DNA from: Taibaiella soli
GTDB taxonomy: Bacteria > Bacteroidota > Bacteroidia > Chitinophagales > Chitinophagaceae
Length of the DNA: 60,498 nucleotides
Direction: 5' to 3'
NCBI RefSeq assembly: GCF_003236175.1
Contig: NZ_QKTW01000027.1
Location: 3,100-63,597, forward strand
Notes under the pieces: model-generated
Seen by the model: only the letters and a program-made list of their open reading frames with translations
Told to the model about the DNA's origin: nothing
Database searches by the model: none
Shown: piece by piece, positions 1 to 8,878 of the stretch
Layout of the letters: every line of letters starts with the position of its first letter
Position numbering within the stretch: position 1 is the stretch's first letter
Made by a program: the position numbers and the translations under genes

Positions 1-15
1 TGTGCGTTGCGAGAT

Positions 16-44
16 AAAAAAAATCCGCTCGTTGGAGCGGACTT
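16..44 (-). terminator. Rho-independent terminator of the DoxX-like gene
   Basis: A 7-bp stem (TCCGCTC at 24-30 with GAGCGGA at 35-41, loop GTTG) is followed, on the minus strand, by an unbroken run of T (the A-run at 16-23). It lies about 20 bases past the stop of the minus-strand gene at 66-452. Confidence 0.8.
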
Positions 45-65
45 TACTATATAGCAAAACTACAA

Positions 66-452
66 TTACGCAGCCTTTTGAAGATTTGGATACAGTTTCC
101 GGAACATCAGATAAGTTGTTGTTACCATTGCGAACGCAACAATAGCATCAATAGTAGCAGCAAATCCGAGTATCGCAATCTTAGAGAAAAATGCGAAAGT
201 GATGTCAAAGAAAACACCGGCAAATACCCATTCTTTCAAGCGTAATAGTTTATTAGGAATGAGTAACACGGCTACGCCGGAAAGTTTGAATACGCCAAGC
301 AGATAAATGAAATGTGCAGGATAACCGAGTTTTACCGTGATGTCCCATACTACAGGATTGCCTGTGAGTTCAAAAAGACCACTTGCGCCAAACCAAAGAG
401 CGGTGAGGATGGTGCCTGTCCAGTAGATGATGTTTGTTGTTTTCTGTGTCAT
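66..452 (-). CDS. DoxX-like small membrane protein
   Basis: A 128-residue hydrophobic protein of the DoxX-like family, with about four predicted membrane helices (roughly residues 8-28, 45-66, 73-95 and 98-118). The family sits in the inner membrane; no reaction can be named for it. The ATG at 452 is chosen because the protein then starts MTQKTTNIIYW, matching the start of a second DoxX-like protein in this window (39807-40205, MSKRNKIIYW). An ATG 66 bases further upstream would add a cysteine-rich, non-family extension. Both proteins share the KLGYP/HLGYP...LLG..K..G...LIP...LKEWAYAG layout and are paralogs. It stands alone and ends at a clear terminator. Confidence 0.75.
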   Translation of the reverse strand: MTQKTTNIIYWTGTILTALWFGASGLFELTGNPVVWDITVKLGYPAHFIYLLGVFKLSGVAVLLIPNKLLRLKEWVFAGVFFDITFAFFSKIAILGFAATIDAIVAFAMVTTTYLMFRKLYPNLQKAA

Positions 453-518
453 AACTTTTATTTTTTGTGATTGATTGTGATTGATGACACAAAGCTGCAT
501 CAGAAACAGATGGTACAC

Positions 519-781
519 CAGCGCTTTTCTCCCGAAGCGGACAAATCAAACTGTGAAACGGACACGCCCATCCCCTGAATGGGCGTCTTTGTGTGCTTCG
601 TATGGGCTTGTCTCACAATTGCACGGCGTCCAGCGCGAGTATAGGGGTTGCTCGCGGCGGCACTACGAACGCGACCTTCTGCTTTGGGCTTTTAGCGTTC
701 GGAGTTTGCGCCGTTGTGCCGTCGTGAGAGAAATACACCTCGCGGAGGAATTCCCCTTCAGGGGCTAGGGGTGTTTGGTTT
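519..781. other. Intergenic stretch with hairpins
   Basis: No credible gene. It holds a stem of 8 bp (ACGCCCAT at 564-571 with ATGGGCGT at 579-586), a GC-rich, roughly inverted pair of segments (about 613-642 and 708-731) and a CCCTTCAGGGG word near 755 that recurs in diverged form just after the outer-membrane gene ending at 12581. These look like Bacteroidota intergenic repeats. The open frame at 481-768 is judged spurious. Confidence 0.5.
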
Positions 782-2104
782 TTACATTAGCGTAATCTGC
801 AGCCTTGTTTCAAAGAAATTGACATTTCCTTTCATGCCGTAGCGATCGAGGATGCCGTAGCCATAGATGAATTCTGTGCGGAGGAATTTGGTCATATACC
901 AGTTGATCATCGGTGTGAGACGGGTCATTTGACCACCTTGAATATTGCCGTTGTTGAGATTGAACGTAGAGAGATGCAATACACCTTCAATTTCACCAAT
1001 GCCATGATGAAAGATCGATTTCTTCACCGGTACAAAGCCGTAGATACTTCCGGTTGTGTTGTAAGGACGATTCGTTTTAGTGAAAAAGAAGCTGACCATA
1101 ATATCGCCGCCGGCAAAGCTGTGATTGCCCGAATCTTTAGAATAGAAATTATGCACCATTGCTTCGGAACCAATGGTGAAGCGATTTTTCGTAAAGAATG
1201 CTTCGTAGCCTAAATGACTGGAATGGTCGGCAGCAAAGGTGCCTGTATTAATCAGCTGTGGGGTGGGGTTGGATTCTGGTCTTGATTTAATGGCGAACTG
1301 ACCATCTTTCGGTTTGCCGTAACGTAGATTGACTGCAAGATGTATGATCGTTTTATCTTCCGGTCTGTTGATCGGCATCCAGCCAATTCGGGCCACATAT
1401 TGCCATTGAAACGTAGCGAAGCTTTGATTTTTAGCAGTGACATTATTGAAGTAGCCAAGGTTCCAAAAGATGCGGGTTTTGGGCATATAACCCATCCATT
1501 TGATACCATCAGCCAGGATCGGGATTGGATCTAATGCCATCTGGCGTTCGTTTGAGATACCGGAGTGGCCATTCATAACCTTGACCATCGAGAAGCCTTC
1601 TTTGGTACGACCGATAAAAATATTACCGAACAGTTCGGGTACGCCAATGGTGATACCTGTTTCGCGTACCAGCCATATGTTTTTATCACCGTCGTACATG
1701 TAGGCAAATTTCCAGGCGAGGTATCTTTTGCTTTTTAGAAAGCGACCGCTGGCCAGTACGCGGAAATCTCTCGTTTGGTAATGAGGTGTCAGATTTACGT
1801 TTGCAGAATCCATCTGACGTTTAAACGTGCTGCTTTCGGAATAGGCTGTATAGTCGCCGATATAACCAATGCCGATGCGGAAAGTAGAGTAGGTGCCAAC
1901 AAATTCATTAGGCTCCAGTTCTTTCTTTTTATTTTCCAGAATGGTGTCAATTGGCTTTGCGTAGAAGAAAAGTCCTTCGGTACCGTTTGGTAGTTTTTTT
2001 ACAGAATCAGTCTGTGCGTGCAGTGACGAAGGCATCAATGCCATAGCTGCAGCCATCGTTAAGATCGCAGCAAAACCCTTCAGACTTTTTTTGTCCGGCT
2101 TCAT
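782..2104 (-). CDS. OprP-like outer-membrane porin
   Basis: A 440-residue protein with a signal peptide (residues 1-30, cleavage after SLHAQ) and alternating aromatic/polar strands typical of a 16-18 stranded beta-barrel, resembling the phosphate-selective porin O/P group. The family lets small, often anionic, solutes cross the outer membrane; the actual substrate cannot be read from sequence. It is last in a minus-strand run aspartase - asparaginase - porin, separated from asparaginase by 116 bases that hold an inverted pair (CATCTGG at 2144-2150 and CCAGATG at 2192-2198). The neighbours suggest entry of amino acids such as asparagine or aspartate (inference). Confidence 0.7.
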   Translation of the reverse strand: MKPDKKSLKGFAAILTMAAAMALMPSSLHAQTDSVKKLPNGTEGLFFYAKPIDTILENKKKELEPNEFVGTYSTFRIGIGYIGDYTAYSESSTFKRQMDSANVNLTPHYQTRDFRVLASGRFLKSKRYLAWKFAYMYDGDKNIWLVRETGITIGVPELFGNIFIGRTKEGFSMVKVMNGHSGISNERQMALDPIPILADGIKWMGYMPKTRIFWNLGYFNNVTAKNQSFATFQWQYVARIGWMPINRPEDKTIIHLAVNLRYGKPKDGQFAIKSRPESNPTPQLINTGTFAADHSSHLGYEAFFTKNRFTIGSEAMVHNFYSKDSGNHSFAGGDIMVSFFFTKTNRPYNTTGSIYGFVPVKKSIFHHGIGEIEGVLHLSTFNLNNGNIQGGQMTRLTPMINWYMTKFLRTEFIYGYGILDRYGMKGNVNFFETRLQITLM

Positions 2105-2220
2105 ACAAAAAGCAGTTAGGATTCATCAGATTAAGTGATCGTTCATCTGGAAGAAGCGCCGGGCAAACGCACATGAACCCAGCGCATTCAACCAGATGTT
2201 CATCGGTAATGATGAAGACC

Positions 2221-3276
2221 TTAGTATTGGAAGAAGTATTTCTGTAGTTGGGCTTTGTCGCTCGTGTTTGCCATCGCCAGCATCAGTAATACACGGGCTT
2301 TTTGGGGATTCAGATCATCACTTACAATAGTGCCGAGCGCATGATCATCTACCTCATCTTCGAGCACCACACGGCCACTTACGCAACGTGTAGCACGGCA
2401 TACAACTACGCCCTTTTTTATTGCAGCAGTAATTGCATCCATGTAGGCTTTATTGAAATTACCGTTGCCCACACCCGCAATCACAATAGCTTTTGCGCCA
2501 CTGTTTACAGATGCGTTGATCAGATCGGGCGTAGCATCAGCATACATATAAACGATATCCACGCGTGGCATTTGTGTGCTGTTTGTTACTTTAAACGGTG
2601 TATTCACATTCACTTCGCGGATAGAAGTGAAATAGTATTGCACTTTACCGTCGTAGATCTGACCGATAGGGCCACCGTTTGGAGCCGTGAATGCATCCAG
2701 TTGTGTGGTATTTGTTTTTACGACATCGCGTGCATCAAAAATATTTTCGTTGAATGATACGAGTACGCCGCGACCTTTACTATTTGGATCTGCAGCTACA
2801 ACTACCGCGTCGTAGAGATTCTTTGGGCCATCGGCACTGATAGCAGTTGCAGGACGCATAGAACCTGTGATCACTACTGCATTTTTATGAGCGGTAGTCA
2901 GGTCAAGAAAGTAAGCAGTTTCTTCTTGTGTATCGGTACCGTGTGTAATGACTACGGCATCGGCTTCATTTTTTGCAAATATTTCGTTGATGCGTACAGC
3001 CAGTTTTTTCCAGATATCGATCGTCATATCCTGACTGCCGACAGAGGAAATTTGTTCGCCGGTAACATTGGCGATTTTATGTATTTCAGGCACTGCATTA
3101 AGAAGTTCATCGATAGGAAGTGCGCCCGCTTTGTATCCTGCGCGGTCTGCAGAATTGCCTACACCCGCAATTGTACCACCTGTAGCAAGAATTTTTACCC
3201 TTGGCAGTTTATTATTTTGAGCAAAAGCGCTTACGGTCATTACCGAAAACAGCAGTGCATAAACGATACTTTTCAT
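2221..3276 (-). CDS. ansB: Type II (periplasmic) L-asparaginase
   Basis: Hydrolyses L-asparagine to L-aspartate and ammonia. The signal peptide covers residues 1-20 (ending SAFAQ), so the enzyme acts in the periplasm. Both active-site signatures are present: TGGTIAG at residues 32-38, with the nucleophilic Thr, and HGTDTQEETAYF near residue 110, with the second Thr plus the Asp and Lys region. GSQDM, MRPATAISADGP, GVGNGN and the closing NPQKARVLL...FFQY also match the E. coli type II enzyme over its full length. It starts 48 bases after the aspartase stop, so aspartate made here can be taken by its operon partner. The symbol is by family resemblance. Confidence 0.93.
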   Translation of the reverse strand: MKSIVYALLFSVMTVSAFAQNNKLPRVKILATGGTIAGVGNSADRAGYKAGALPIDELLNAVPEIHKIANVTGEQISSVGSQDMTIDIWKKLAVRINEIFAKNEADAVVITHGTDTQEETAYFLDLTTAHKNAVVITGSMRPATAISADGPKNLYDAVVVAADPNSKGRGVLVSFNENIFDARDVVKTNTTQLDAFTAPNGGPIGQIYDGKVQYYFTSIREVNVNTPFKVTNSTQMPRVDIVYMYADATPDLINASVNSGAKAIVIAGVGNGNFNKAYMDAITAAIKKGVVVCRATRCVSGRVVLEDEVDDHALGTIVSDDLNPQKARVLLMLAMANTSDKAQLQKYFFQY

Positions 3277-3324
3277 AAAGATTTTTTTTTGGATGAAATG
3301 GAATGTGGTGAATTAGACGCTAAA

Positions 3325-4788
3325 TTATTTTACTGTTGTCAATTCTTTAGGGTCGAGGAGTTTTTTGATCTGGTCTTCGGTTAATAATTTCTTTTCGCGG
3401 ATCAATTCCAGAATGCCTTTGTTGGTTTGCAGCGCTTCTTTGGCAAGCTCAGTGGTCTTTTCATAACCCAATACAGGATTCAGTGCAGTAACGATACCTA
3501 CACTCCGGTTGATATAATTGTCTACCACTTTTTGATTGACAGTAATGCCTTCAATGCAGTTTGCGCGGAACAATGGTATTGTTTTAAAGAACAGACCTTG
3601 TGATTCCATAATCGCAACAGCAACAACTGGTTCATACGCGTTCAGTTGTAACAGGCCATCCTGAGAAGCCATAGTAACCGTTACATCATTGCCGATTACC
3701 TTATAGCATACACAGTTCATCAATTCAGGCATAACAGGATTTACTTTGCCTGGCATGATAGAAGAACCGGGTTGTAAAGCAGGCAGATTGATTTCAAAAA
3801 TACCAGCGCGCGGACCTGAAGCAAGGAAGATCAGATCACTGCTGATTTTGGATAATGTAACAGCCAGATTTTTCAGTGAAGCGGAGTACATCACAAAAGC
3901 TTGCATGCTGCTGGTTGCTGCAATCAGATCATGTGAAAGCACCATCGGTTTGCCGGTGATTTTTGCCAGCTGTACCGCGCATTTTTCGGCGTATCCGGGC
4001 GAAGCTGTAATACCAGTACCAATGGCAGTGGCGCCCATGTTTTCTTCGTACAGATAGGCTTCTGATTTTCTCAGCGCTTCAATGGCAGCATCGAGCTGAT
4101 TGCCAAATCCGTGAAATTCCTGGCCTACAGTCATTGGCACAGCGTCCTGTCCTTCTGTACGACCCATTTTCAGAATGTTTGCAAACTCGTCACCTTTTTT
4201 ATGGAAAGCAGCAGACAATGCCTGCACTTCTTTGATCACTTTATCATTGTGCAGCAATAAAGCAACGTGTATTGCTGTTGGGTATACATCGTTTGTAGAC
4301 TGCCCCATATTGAGATCATCGTGTGGCTCTATGTATTGGTATTCTCCTTTTTTATGACCGCTCATTTCAAGCGCTATATTAGCGAGTACTTCATTCGCAT
4401 TCATATTGGCCGACGTACCCGCACCACCTTGATACATATCCACCAGAAACTGATCGTGATACTTGCCATCTATTACCGCCTGGCAGGCTTTTTCGATAGC
4501 TGCCAGTCTCTCTGGTTTGAGTCGCCCCACTTCTGCATTGGCACGTGCAGCAGCCAGTTTTACCATCGCAAAGGCTCTTACATAATCTGGATAGAATTTG
4601 GTGGGAACACCACTTACCTGAAAATTTTCTAAGGCACGTGCGGTCTGTACACCATAATATGCGTTGGAAGGAATTTTCTTTTCTCCCAGCAGATCTTTTT
4701 CTGTGCGCGTAGATGTGGCTTGCGCAAATAAGGAATTGGTGTGTGTGATAACCGCCAATGTCAAGAGCAAACACGTAATTTTTTTCAT
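3325..4788 (-). CDS. aspA: Aspartate ammonia-lyase with a signal peptide
   Basis: Splits L-aspartate into fumarate and ammonia. The fumarase/aspartase superfamily signatures are intact: GTSANMNANEV, GQSTNDVYPTA, and the mobile catalytic loop GSSIMPGKVNPVMPE preceded by LASGPRAG, which favours aspartase over fumarase. The oddity is the N-terminus: about 23 residues (MKKITCLLL...NSLFAQ) form a textbook Sec signal peptide ahead of the usual EKDLLGEKKIPSNAYYGVQT start. Classical aspartases are cytoplasmic. The ATG at 4788 is the only start that fits, and a -7 box lies about 60 bases upstream. It is first in the run aspA - asparaginase - porin. Aspartase is very likely; a side activity on another acid is possible. 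Confidence 0.9.
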   Translation of the reverse strand: MKKITCLLLTLAVITHTNSLFAQATSTRTEKDLLGEKKIPSNAYYGVQTARALENFQVSGVPTKFYPDYVRAFAMVKLAAARANAEVGRLKPERLAAIEKACQAVIDGKYHDQFLVDMYQGGAGTSANMNANEVLANIALEMSGHKKGEYQYIEPHDDLNMGQSTNDVYPTAIHVALLLHNDKVIKEVQALSAAFHKKGDEFANILKMGRTEGQDAVPMTVGQEFHGFGNQLDAAIEALRKSEAYLYEENMGATAIGTGITASPGYAEKCAVQLAKITGKPMVLSHDLIAATSSMQAFVMYSASLKNLAVTLSKISSDLIFLASGPRAGIFEINLPALQPGSSIMPGKVNPVMPELMNCVCYKVIGNDVTVTMASQDGLLQLNAYEPVVAVAIMESQGLFFKTIPLFRANCIEGITVNQKVVDNYINRSVGIVTALNPVLGYEKTTELAKEALQTNKGILELIREKKLLTEDQIKKLLDPKELTTVK

Positions 4789-4845
4789 TTTATAGAAGTT
4801 TAATCTTTGAAAAATTGTTTGCCGACACGGAAACGTCAGTTGTTA

Positions 4846-4853
4846 CAAAAGTA
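4846..4853 (-). promoter_or_regulatory. Candidate -7 box for the aspartase operon
   Basis: The minus strand reads TACTTTTG, an exact match to the Bacteroidota -7 consensus TAnnTTTG, 57 bases before the aspA ATG in an A+T-rich stretch. No TTG was found at the expected -33 spacing, so only half of the promoter is supported. Confidence 0.45.
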
Positions 4854-4925
4854 AATATTTATATTTTAAATAATTGTAATAGAAGTTGATTGGTTTAATG
4901 ATTTTACGGTTAAATGCCGGGGGTA

Positions 4926-4947
4926 GAGACGTAGCATGCTACGTCTC
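4926..4947. repeat. Perfect 22-bp palindrome
   Basis: Two 11-base arms beginning GAGACGTAGCA meet without a loop. It lies in the 444-base gene-free stretch between aspA and the amidohydrolase, next to a longer imperfect palindrome, and looks like a dispersed palindromic repeat (REP-like) rather than an operator. Confidence 0.6.
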
Positions 4948-4991
4948 CAGATAATGCAGGTAGAAAAGCCGTCAGCTGTTCACTTGCATTT

Positions 4992-5066
4992 GTCACTTCG
5001 ACGATAGGAGAAGTCCCGCGGAATATGGTCTTTGTTTTCGCGGGACCCTTCCTTCGTCAGGGTGAC
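4992..5066. repeat. Long imperfect palindrome, REP/MITE-like
   Basis: The outer ends GTCAC (4992) and GTGAC (5062) and the inner arms GTCCCGCG (5013-5020) and CGCGGGAC (5039-5046) fold into one hairpin of about 75 bases with a few mismatches. The right arm contains CTTCGTCAGGGTGAC, a word typical of dispersed intergenic repeats in Bacteroidota. No coding potential. Confidence 0.6.
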
Positions 5067-5135
5067 CAGCGCGAGTGGGCAATGGTTCGGAGACCGCATC
5101 CGCTGGAAGGAAGTCAGAAAGGTCGCTCAACAAAC

Positions 5136-5163
5136 AGAAAAGACTGCTCCACGAGCAGTCTTT
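5136..5163 (-). terminator. Terminator after the amidohydrolase gene
   Basis: An 11-bp perfect stem (AAAGACTGCTC at 5139-5149, GAGCAGTCTTT at 5153-5163, loop CAC) with a short T-run on the minus strand, 70 bases past the stop at 5233. Confidence 0.65.
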
Positions 5164-5232
5164 GAAATATAATAAGCCATAGTATTGTCGATGTCTCGCA
5201 TTGGGGATTCTTCCTTGAAGGGCCAGGGAGAT

Positions 5233-6324
5233 TTACGGATTTCTCCGTTCCCAATCGCGCACCTTGGTCCGCGCGTTATCAAACAAGCGTTTGTAATTGC
5301 CCGTGAGCAATTTTTGTTTTGCCTCTGGCGTCAGTTGTTTGAACAGGTCTTTGTAGATGTAATAGATGTTGTAATACTGATCAGGATTGGCCGGTGCAAC
5401 TTCATCTGTACCGAATAAAAAGCGATCGGGATATTTATTGATCAGTGCTGCTACATTTTTAATGGTTTCAGGAGATGAAGTCACATACTTCGCTACTTCA
5501 GTCCACGAAATATCGATGTACAGATGGCTAAGCGCCGGGTCCGCGAGGGCTGTTTCTATCACCCGCACCTGATCTTTTACTGGCTGTACAATGCGCCCCA
5601 GACCACAGTGTGCCCAGATGATCGTGGCGTTTGGATGTCTTTTAAACAGCTCATATATCTGGCGCATCAGGTATGGTTGCTGTCCATTTTTTGGAAACGG
5701 CATGTCGATGTCATTGTGCAGAATCACTACTAAACCGGCTTCTGCTGCGAAGTCGAGAATGCGGTCGAGTGCAGGATTGGTGAGTGACGCTGTTTCTCCG
5801 GCAATCTTTGAGGATACAAATTCTTTATGAATGGAAAATTCGCCAATGCCAGAAAAAACACCCGGAAAGAGTTTCAGCACTCGTTTGATATGATCAGCGG
5901 CATACATATCCGTAGGATTGAAGCCGGTGATCATAGGATCGAAACGGTTCTGCTGCTCCTTTGTAAGGGAACGATACATCATTGCGATGTAAGCATCGGT
6001 AAATGAATAATAGTAAAGTGGTGCATCACTGGCGAGATAATAAGTCGGTGCAAAATCACCGGAGTTACCATAGGACCATTGTTGCTGCAGCGGAATGCCA
6101 AACAAAGTAGACCGGCCTACACGATTGCCCATAATGGTGAGGAATTGCTGCGGTGTAATGCCTTCCTGAATATAATTCGTCAGATGAAAATGTGAATCAT
6201 AAAACCAGGACGTATCTTTCTGCGCCAGCGCCAGTGCGGGACTGAACGCCATCAGCAGCAGTGATTTCTTTAAGGTCTTTTTTGTCTGAAGACAAACTTT
6301 ATTTGCAAATTTTGTGAAGACCAT
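5233..6324 (-). CDS. Exported amidohydrolase (TIM-barrel metal hydrolase)
   Basis: A 363-residue protein of the amidohydrolase-2 type. A basic, then hydrophobic, N-terminus ending ALALAQ (about residue 35) marks it as exported. Metal ligands of the family are visible in order: HFH in DSHFHLTNY, a His in VVILHNDID, a His in IWAHCGLG and the Asp in LFGTDEVAP. Members hydrolyse or decarboxylate small organic molecules; the substrate is not predictable. It is 44 bases downstream of a porin gene and is the last of the run porin - glutaminase - porin - amidohydrolase, so an amide or related small compound is a reasonable guess only. Confidence 0.75.
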   Translation of the reverse strand: MVFTKFANKVCLQTKKTLKKSLLLMAFSPALALAQKDTSWFYDSHFHLTNYIQEGITPQQFLTIMGNRVGRSTLFGIPLQQQWSYGNSGDFAPTYYLASDAPLYYYSFTDAYIAMMYRSLTKEQQNRFDPMITGFNPTDMYAADHIKRVLKLFPGVFSGIGEFSIHKEFVSSKIAGETASLTNPALDRILDFAAEAGLVVILHNDIDMPFPKNGQQPYLMRQIYELFKRHPNATIIWAHCGLGRIVQPVKDQVRVIETALADPALSHLYIDISWTEVAKYVTSSPETIKNVAALINKYPDRFLFGTDEVAPANPDQYYNIYYIYKDLFKQLTPEAKQKLLTGNYKRLFDNARTKVRDWERRNP

Positions 6325-6368
6325 AGCGTTTGATTAAAATAGGAATGATTGAATAGATCGGTTATGAC

Positions 6369-7697
6369 TTAGAGCAAAACATCTGTGCCGACAGTAATGG
6401 TAGTGCCTGTTTGTCCTGCGTTATACAATCCAAAAGTGCCCCCTGCAGAAGATTTGTACACATAATGTACCTGCGCATTAAGGCGCCAGCTTCTGCTTTT
6501 CATAGGGTAGATATCTGCACCACCACCAATTTCCCAAGGGTGTCTTTTAAACTGGTCAAAGAAATAAGAATGAATCGCATACAGTGCCAGTACTTTTGGA
6601 ACAACCATTTGTGAGACCTGTAAGCTGTAGCCAATATCATGTATAGAAGAAAGCGGCAATGGTCCGTCAGCATCAATTTTTGTGAGATAACGATTATACA
6701 TTTCTGCCTGTACATTGAGCCCTTTGTATTTGAAACCTGCATCTACAGTTACCATATCGTAGTTCGCTTCCTGAACAGTAACACCATCTGCCAGTGCACC
6801 TGTTTCAAAGAACAGCACGCCGTCGGTTAAGCGTATTTGCGTGTTATCGGGAGAAGGTTGTCCTACGTTGTTGAAACGGTTATCACGACAGTGTGTGTAG
6901 TTGGCACCAAAACGTGTGGATACTTTATCGTGAACTTCAAAATCTACCAGACCGCCGCGAGGGCCGTATTCACCAGTTGTCGGCATCCACATCAGACCCA
7001 CACCACTTGAAAGGAAACGGGTCAGTCTGGAGGCTTGCACGCCAAGGATACTCAGGTTATCACCGACAAACAAGGTGTAGTAAAAGTTTTTCAGTGGTTC
7101 GCCTGTTGCCCGGACACCATTGGTGAAGCCTGCGCGAAGGCTTTCTTCACCCATCGTGCGGTCTGTAGAGAGATAGAATGGGAATGGTCCCTGCATAGAT
7201 CTTACAGACATATTGGGCAGTACACCCGCGCCGATGGTCAGGTATTTATTGAAACGATATTGGAGATTACCGTACACCAATGTTTGCTGTGTAGGAAAGA
7301 TGGTCCATACCGTAGCAGTGTATCGGAGTTTTGGTGTAAGCAGGAAACCGGAAAACCAAATCATGGATCTGTGCCAGTAGATATCGTTTCTGCCGGTTAA
7401 GTCGTGATCGCGGCCAAGGTGATCTTGCCAGGTTTGTTGGCCGGGCAACTGATTCAGATACCGGACCATTGTATAAAGGCTAATGTTGAGACTGCCTGCT
7501 TTGGTTCGTACCAGGTCAAAACCTTTGCCAGGAGTGAATTCGCCAGAAGCTTCATTGGGATAAGAGTGGTCAACACCGGCAACTGTACTATCCGTTTTCA
7601 GTACCTGAGGTACCAAAGCTTGTGCCTTTGAATTTTGTCGGCCAAGCAGCAGACCCGACAGCAGCGCTAATTTGAGTAATCGTTTAGTTTGGGTCAT
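6369..7697 (-). CDS. Outer-membrane porin, OprP-like
   Basis: A 442-residue protein with a signal peptide (residues 1-25, ending NSKAQ) and a barrel pattern of alternating strands throughout (for example FLLTPKLRYTATVWTIFPT and LRLNAQ-type strands near the end). It resembles OprO/P-like barrels of Bacteroidota but is not closely similar to the porin at 782-2104, so the two are probably different substrate channels. It sits between glutaminase (upstream, with a strong terminator between) and the amidohydrolase (44 bases downstream, probably co-transcribed). Substrate unknown. Confidence 0.65.
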   Translation of the reverse strand: MTQTKRLLKLALLSGLLLGRQNSKAQALVPQVLKTDSTVAGVDHSYPNEASGEFTPGKGFDLVRTKAGSLNISLYTMVRYLNQLPGQQTWQDHLGRDHDLTGRNDIYWHRSMIWFSGFLLTPKLRYTATVWTIFPTQQTLVYGNLQYRFNKYLTIGAGVLPNMSVRSMQGPFPFYLSTDRTMGEESLRAGFTNGVRATGEPLKNFYYTLFVGDNLSILGVQASRLTRFLSSGVGLMWMPTTGEYGPRGGLVDFEVHDKVSTRFGANYTHCRDNRFNNVGQPSPDNTQIRLTDGVLFFETGALADGVTVQEANYDMVTVDAGFKYKGLNVQAEMYNRYLTKIDADGPLPLSSIHDIGYSLQVSQMVVPKVLALYAIHSYFFDQFKRHPWEIGGGADIYPMKSRSWRLNAQVHYVYKSSAGGTFGLYNAGQTGTTITVGTDVLL

Positions 7698-7711
7698 GAC
7701 GTTGTGAATTT

Positions 7712-7764
7712 AAAAAGGCAGACCTATGGCTGTATCGCTTTTCACACAGCCCATAGGTCTGCCT
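7712..7764 (-). terminator. Strong terminator after glutaminase
   Basis: Two long arms (7716-7732 and 7746-7764) pair over about 17 bp with one bulged C, followed on the minus strand by TTTTT. The hairpin begins 5 bases past the glutaminase stop and lies between two same-strand genes, so it probably reduces transcription into the next porin gene. Confidence 0.8.
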
Positions 7765-7769
7765 ATGGT

Positions 7770-8828
7770 TTATTTGGGTTGGATCATATACGGGTTGGCG
7801 CGCAGTGCGTTCACCACATCAGCGATCGCTTTTTGAGCTTTCACACTATTGCCTGCATCATCCAGCGGAGGTGCAATTGCTGCAATACCAAATTTGCCGG
7901 GGCAAACAGCAATCAGGCCACCGCCTACGCCGCTTTTACCTGGGCAACCAACAATATAAAGCCATTGTCCTGAATCATCGTACAGACCTGCAGTGGCCAT
8001 AACAGCAAGCGTAGAGGCTGTGGTAGATGGCGATACAACTACTTTTTTGGTAACAGGGTTTTTGCCACCGTTTGCCAGCGTTGCAGCCATCACTGCCAGG
8101 TCCTTTGCGTTTACATTGAGCGCACATTGTTTGGTGTAAACATCTGTTGACTGTACCGGATCAAAATACATTCTGCCATAAGCCAGCAGTAAGTGTGCAA
8201 TTGCCTGATTGCGGAGATTGTCGCCCGCTTCGCTGATATACACCGGCATGTTTACTTCCAGTCTTTCACCTGCAAACTCATCATGTATTTCCCGGATGTG
8301 GCGCCATTTAGTAGCAGAGTCAGTACCACTGATAAGGCTTACCGCGGCAATAGCGCCTGGATTTACCAGTGGGTTGATCTCTTTTCCTTTATGTTCTTCT
8401 ACGGCAACGATCGAATTAAAACGGAGCCCTGTTGCGTCTACACCGATTTTGTCCATAATAGCTTTCGGGCCGAGTTCTTCGATGATGCGCGCTAATGTAA
8501 ATACTTTGGAAATTGACTGGATCGAAACCCGGGAGCTGATATCCCCTTTAGTATAAACTTGTCCGTCTGTAGTGACTAAAGCAATACCGAAGATGTTTGG
8601 ATCTACGGCCGCCAGCTCTTTGATATAATCGGCATTTTTACCTTCCTTCACATCTTTGTTGTTGGTGTAAGCCTTATCCATTGCGGATTCTATGCTTGCC
8701 TTCGACATAGACATGTCTGATGAGGTTGCCGCGCCTTTGTCATTCTTGGCAAATACATTTTTGTTGACTTCGAAGGTCAGTATAATCCCCGCACATAAAA
8801 CGGTGATGAGAAATGGTATGCGTTTCAT
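7770..8828 (-). CDS. glsA: Exported glutaminase A
   Basis: Converts L-glutamine to L-glutamate and ammonia with a serine-dependent beta-lactamase-like fold. The family core is complete: SISKVF carries the Ser-x-x-Lys pair, NPLVNPGAIAAVSL the conserved Asn, SEAGDNLRNQAIAHLL the Glu and Asn, then YTKQCALNVNAKDLAVMAATLANGG and GKSGVGGGLIAVCPGKFGI. Bacterial GlsA is usually about 310 residues and cytoplasmic. Here the protein has 352, the extra being an N-terminal hydrophobic segment (residues 4-20, then VFAK) that looks like a signal peptide or anchor, placing the enzyme in the periplasm. It follows the DcaP-like porin by 50 bases and ends at a strong terminator. Confidence 0.92.
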   Translation of the reverse strand: MKRIPFLITVLCAGIILTFEVNKNVFAKNDKGAATSSDMSMSKASIESAMDKAYTNNKDVKEGKNADYIKELAAVDPNIFGIALVTTDGQVYTKGDISSRVSIQSISKVFTLARIIEELGPKAIMDKIGVDATGLRFNSIVAVEEHKGKEINPLVNPGAIAAVSLISGTDSATKWRHIREIHDEFAGERLEVNMPVYISEAGDNLRNQAIAHLLLAYGRMYFDPVQSTDVYTKQCALNVNAKDLAVMAATLANGGKNPVTKKVVVSPSTTASTLAVMATAGLYDDSGQWLYIVGCPGKSGVGGGLIAVCPGKFGIAAIAPPLDDAGNSVKAQKAIADVVNALRANPYMIQPK

Positions 8829-8878
8829 TGTGTTGATTTTTGTTGTGAGGTTAAATTTTGATGGCGATTGCGGTTCTT

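Noticed and set aside
481-768. Plus-strand open frame of 95 codons between the DoxX-like gene and the porin
   Set aside because: Cys/Arg-rich with no family features, lies in repeat- and hairpin-rich intergenic DNA, and its start overlaps the leader of the DoxX-like gene.
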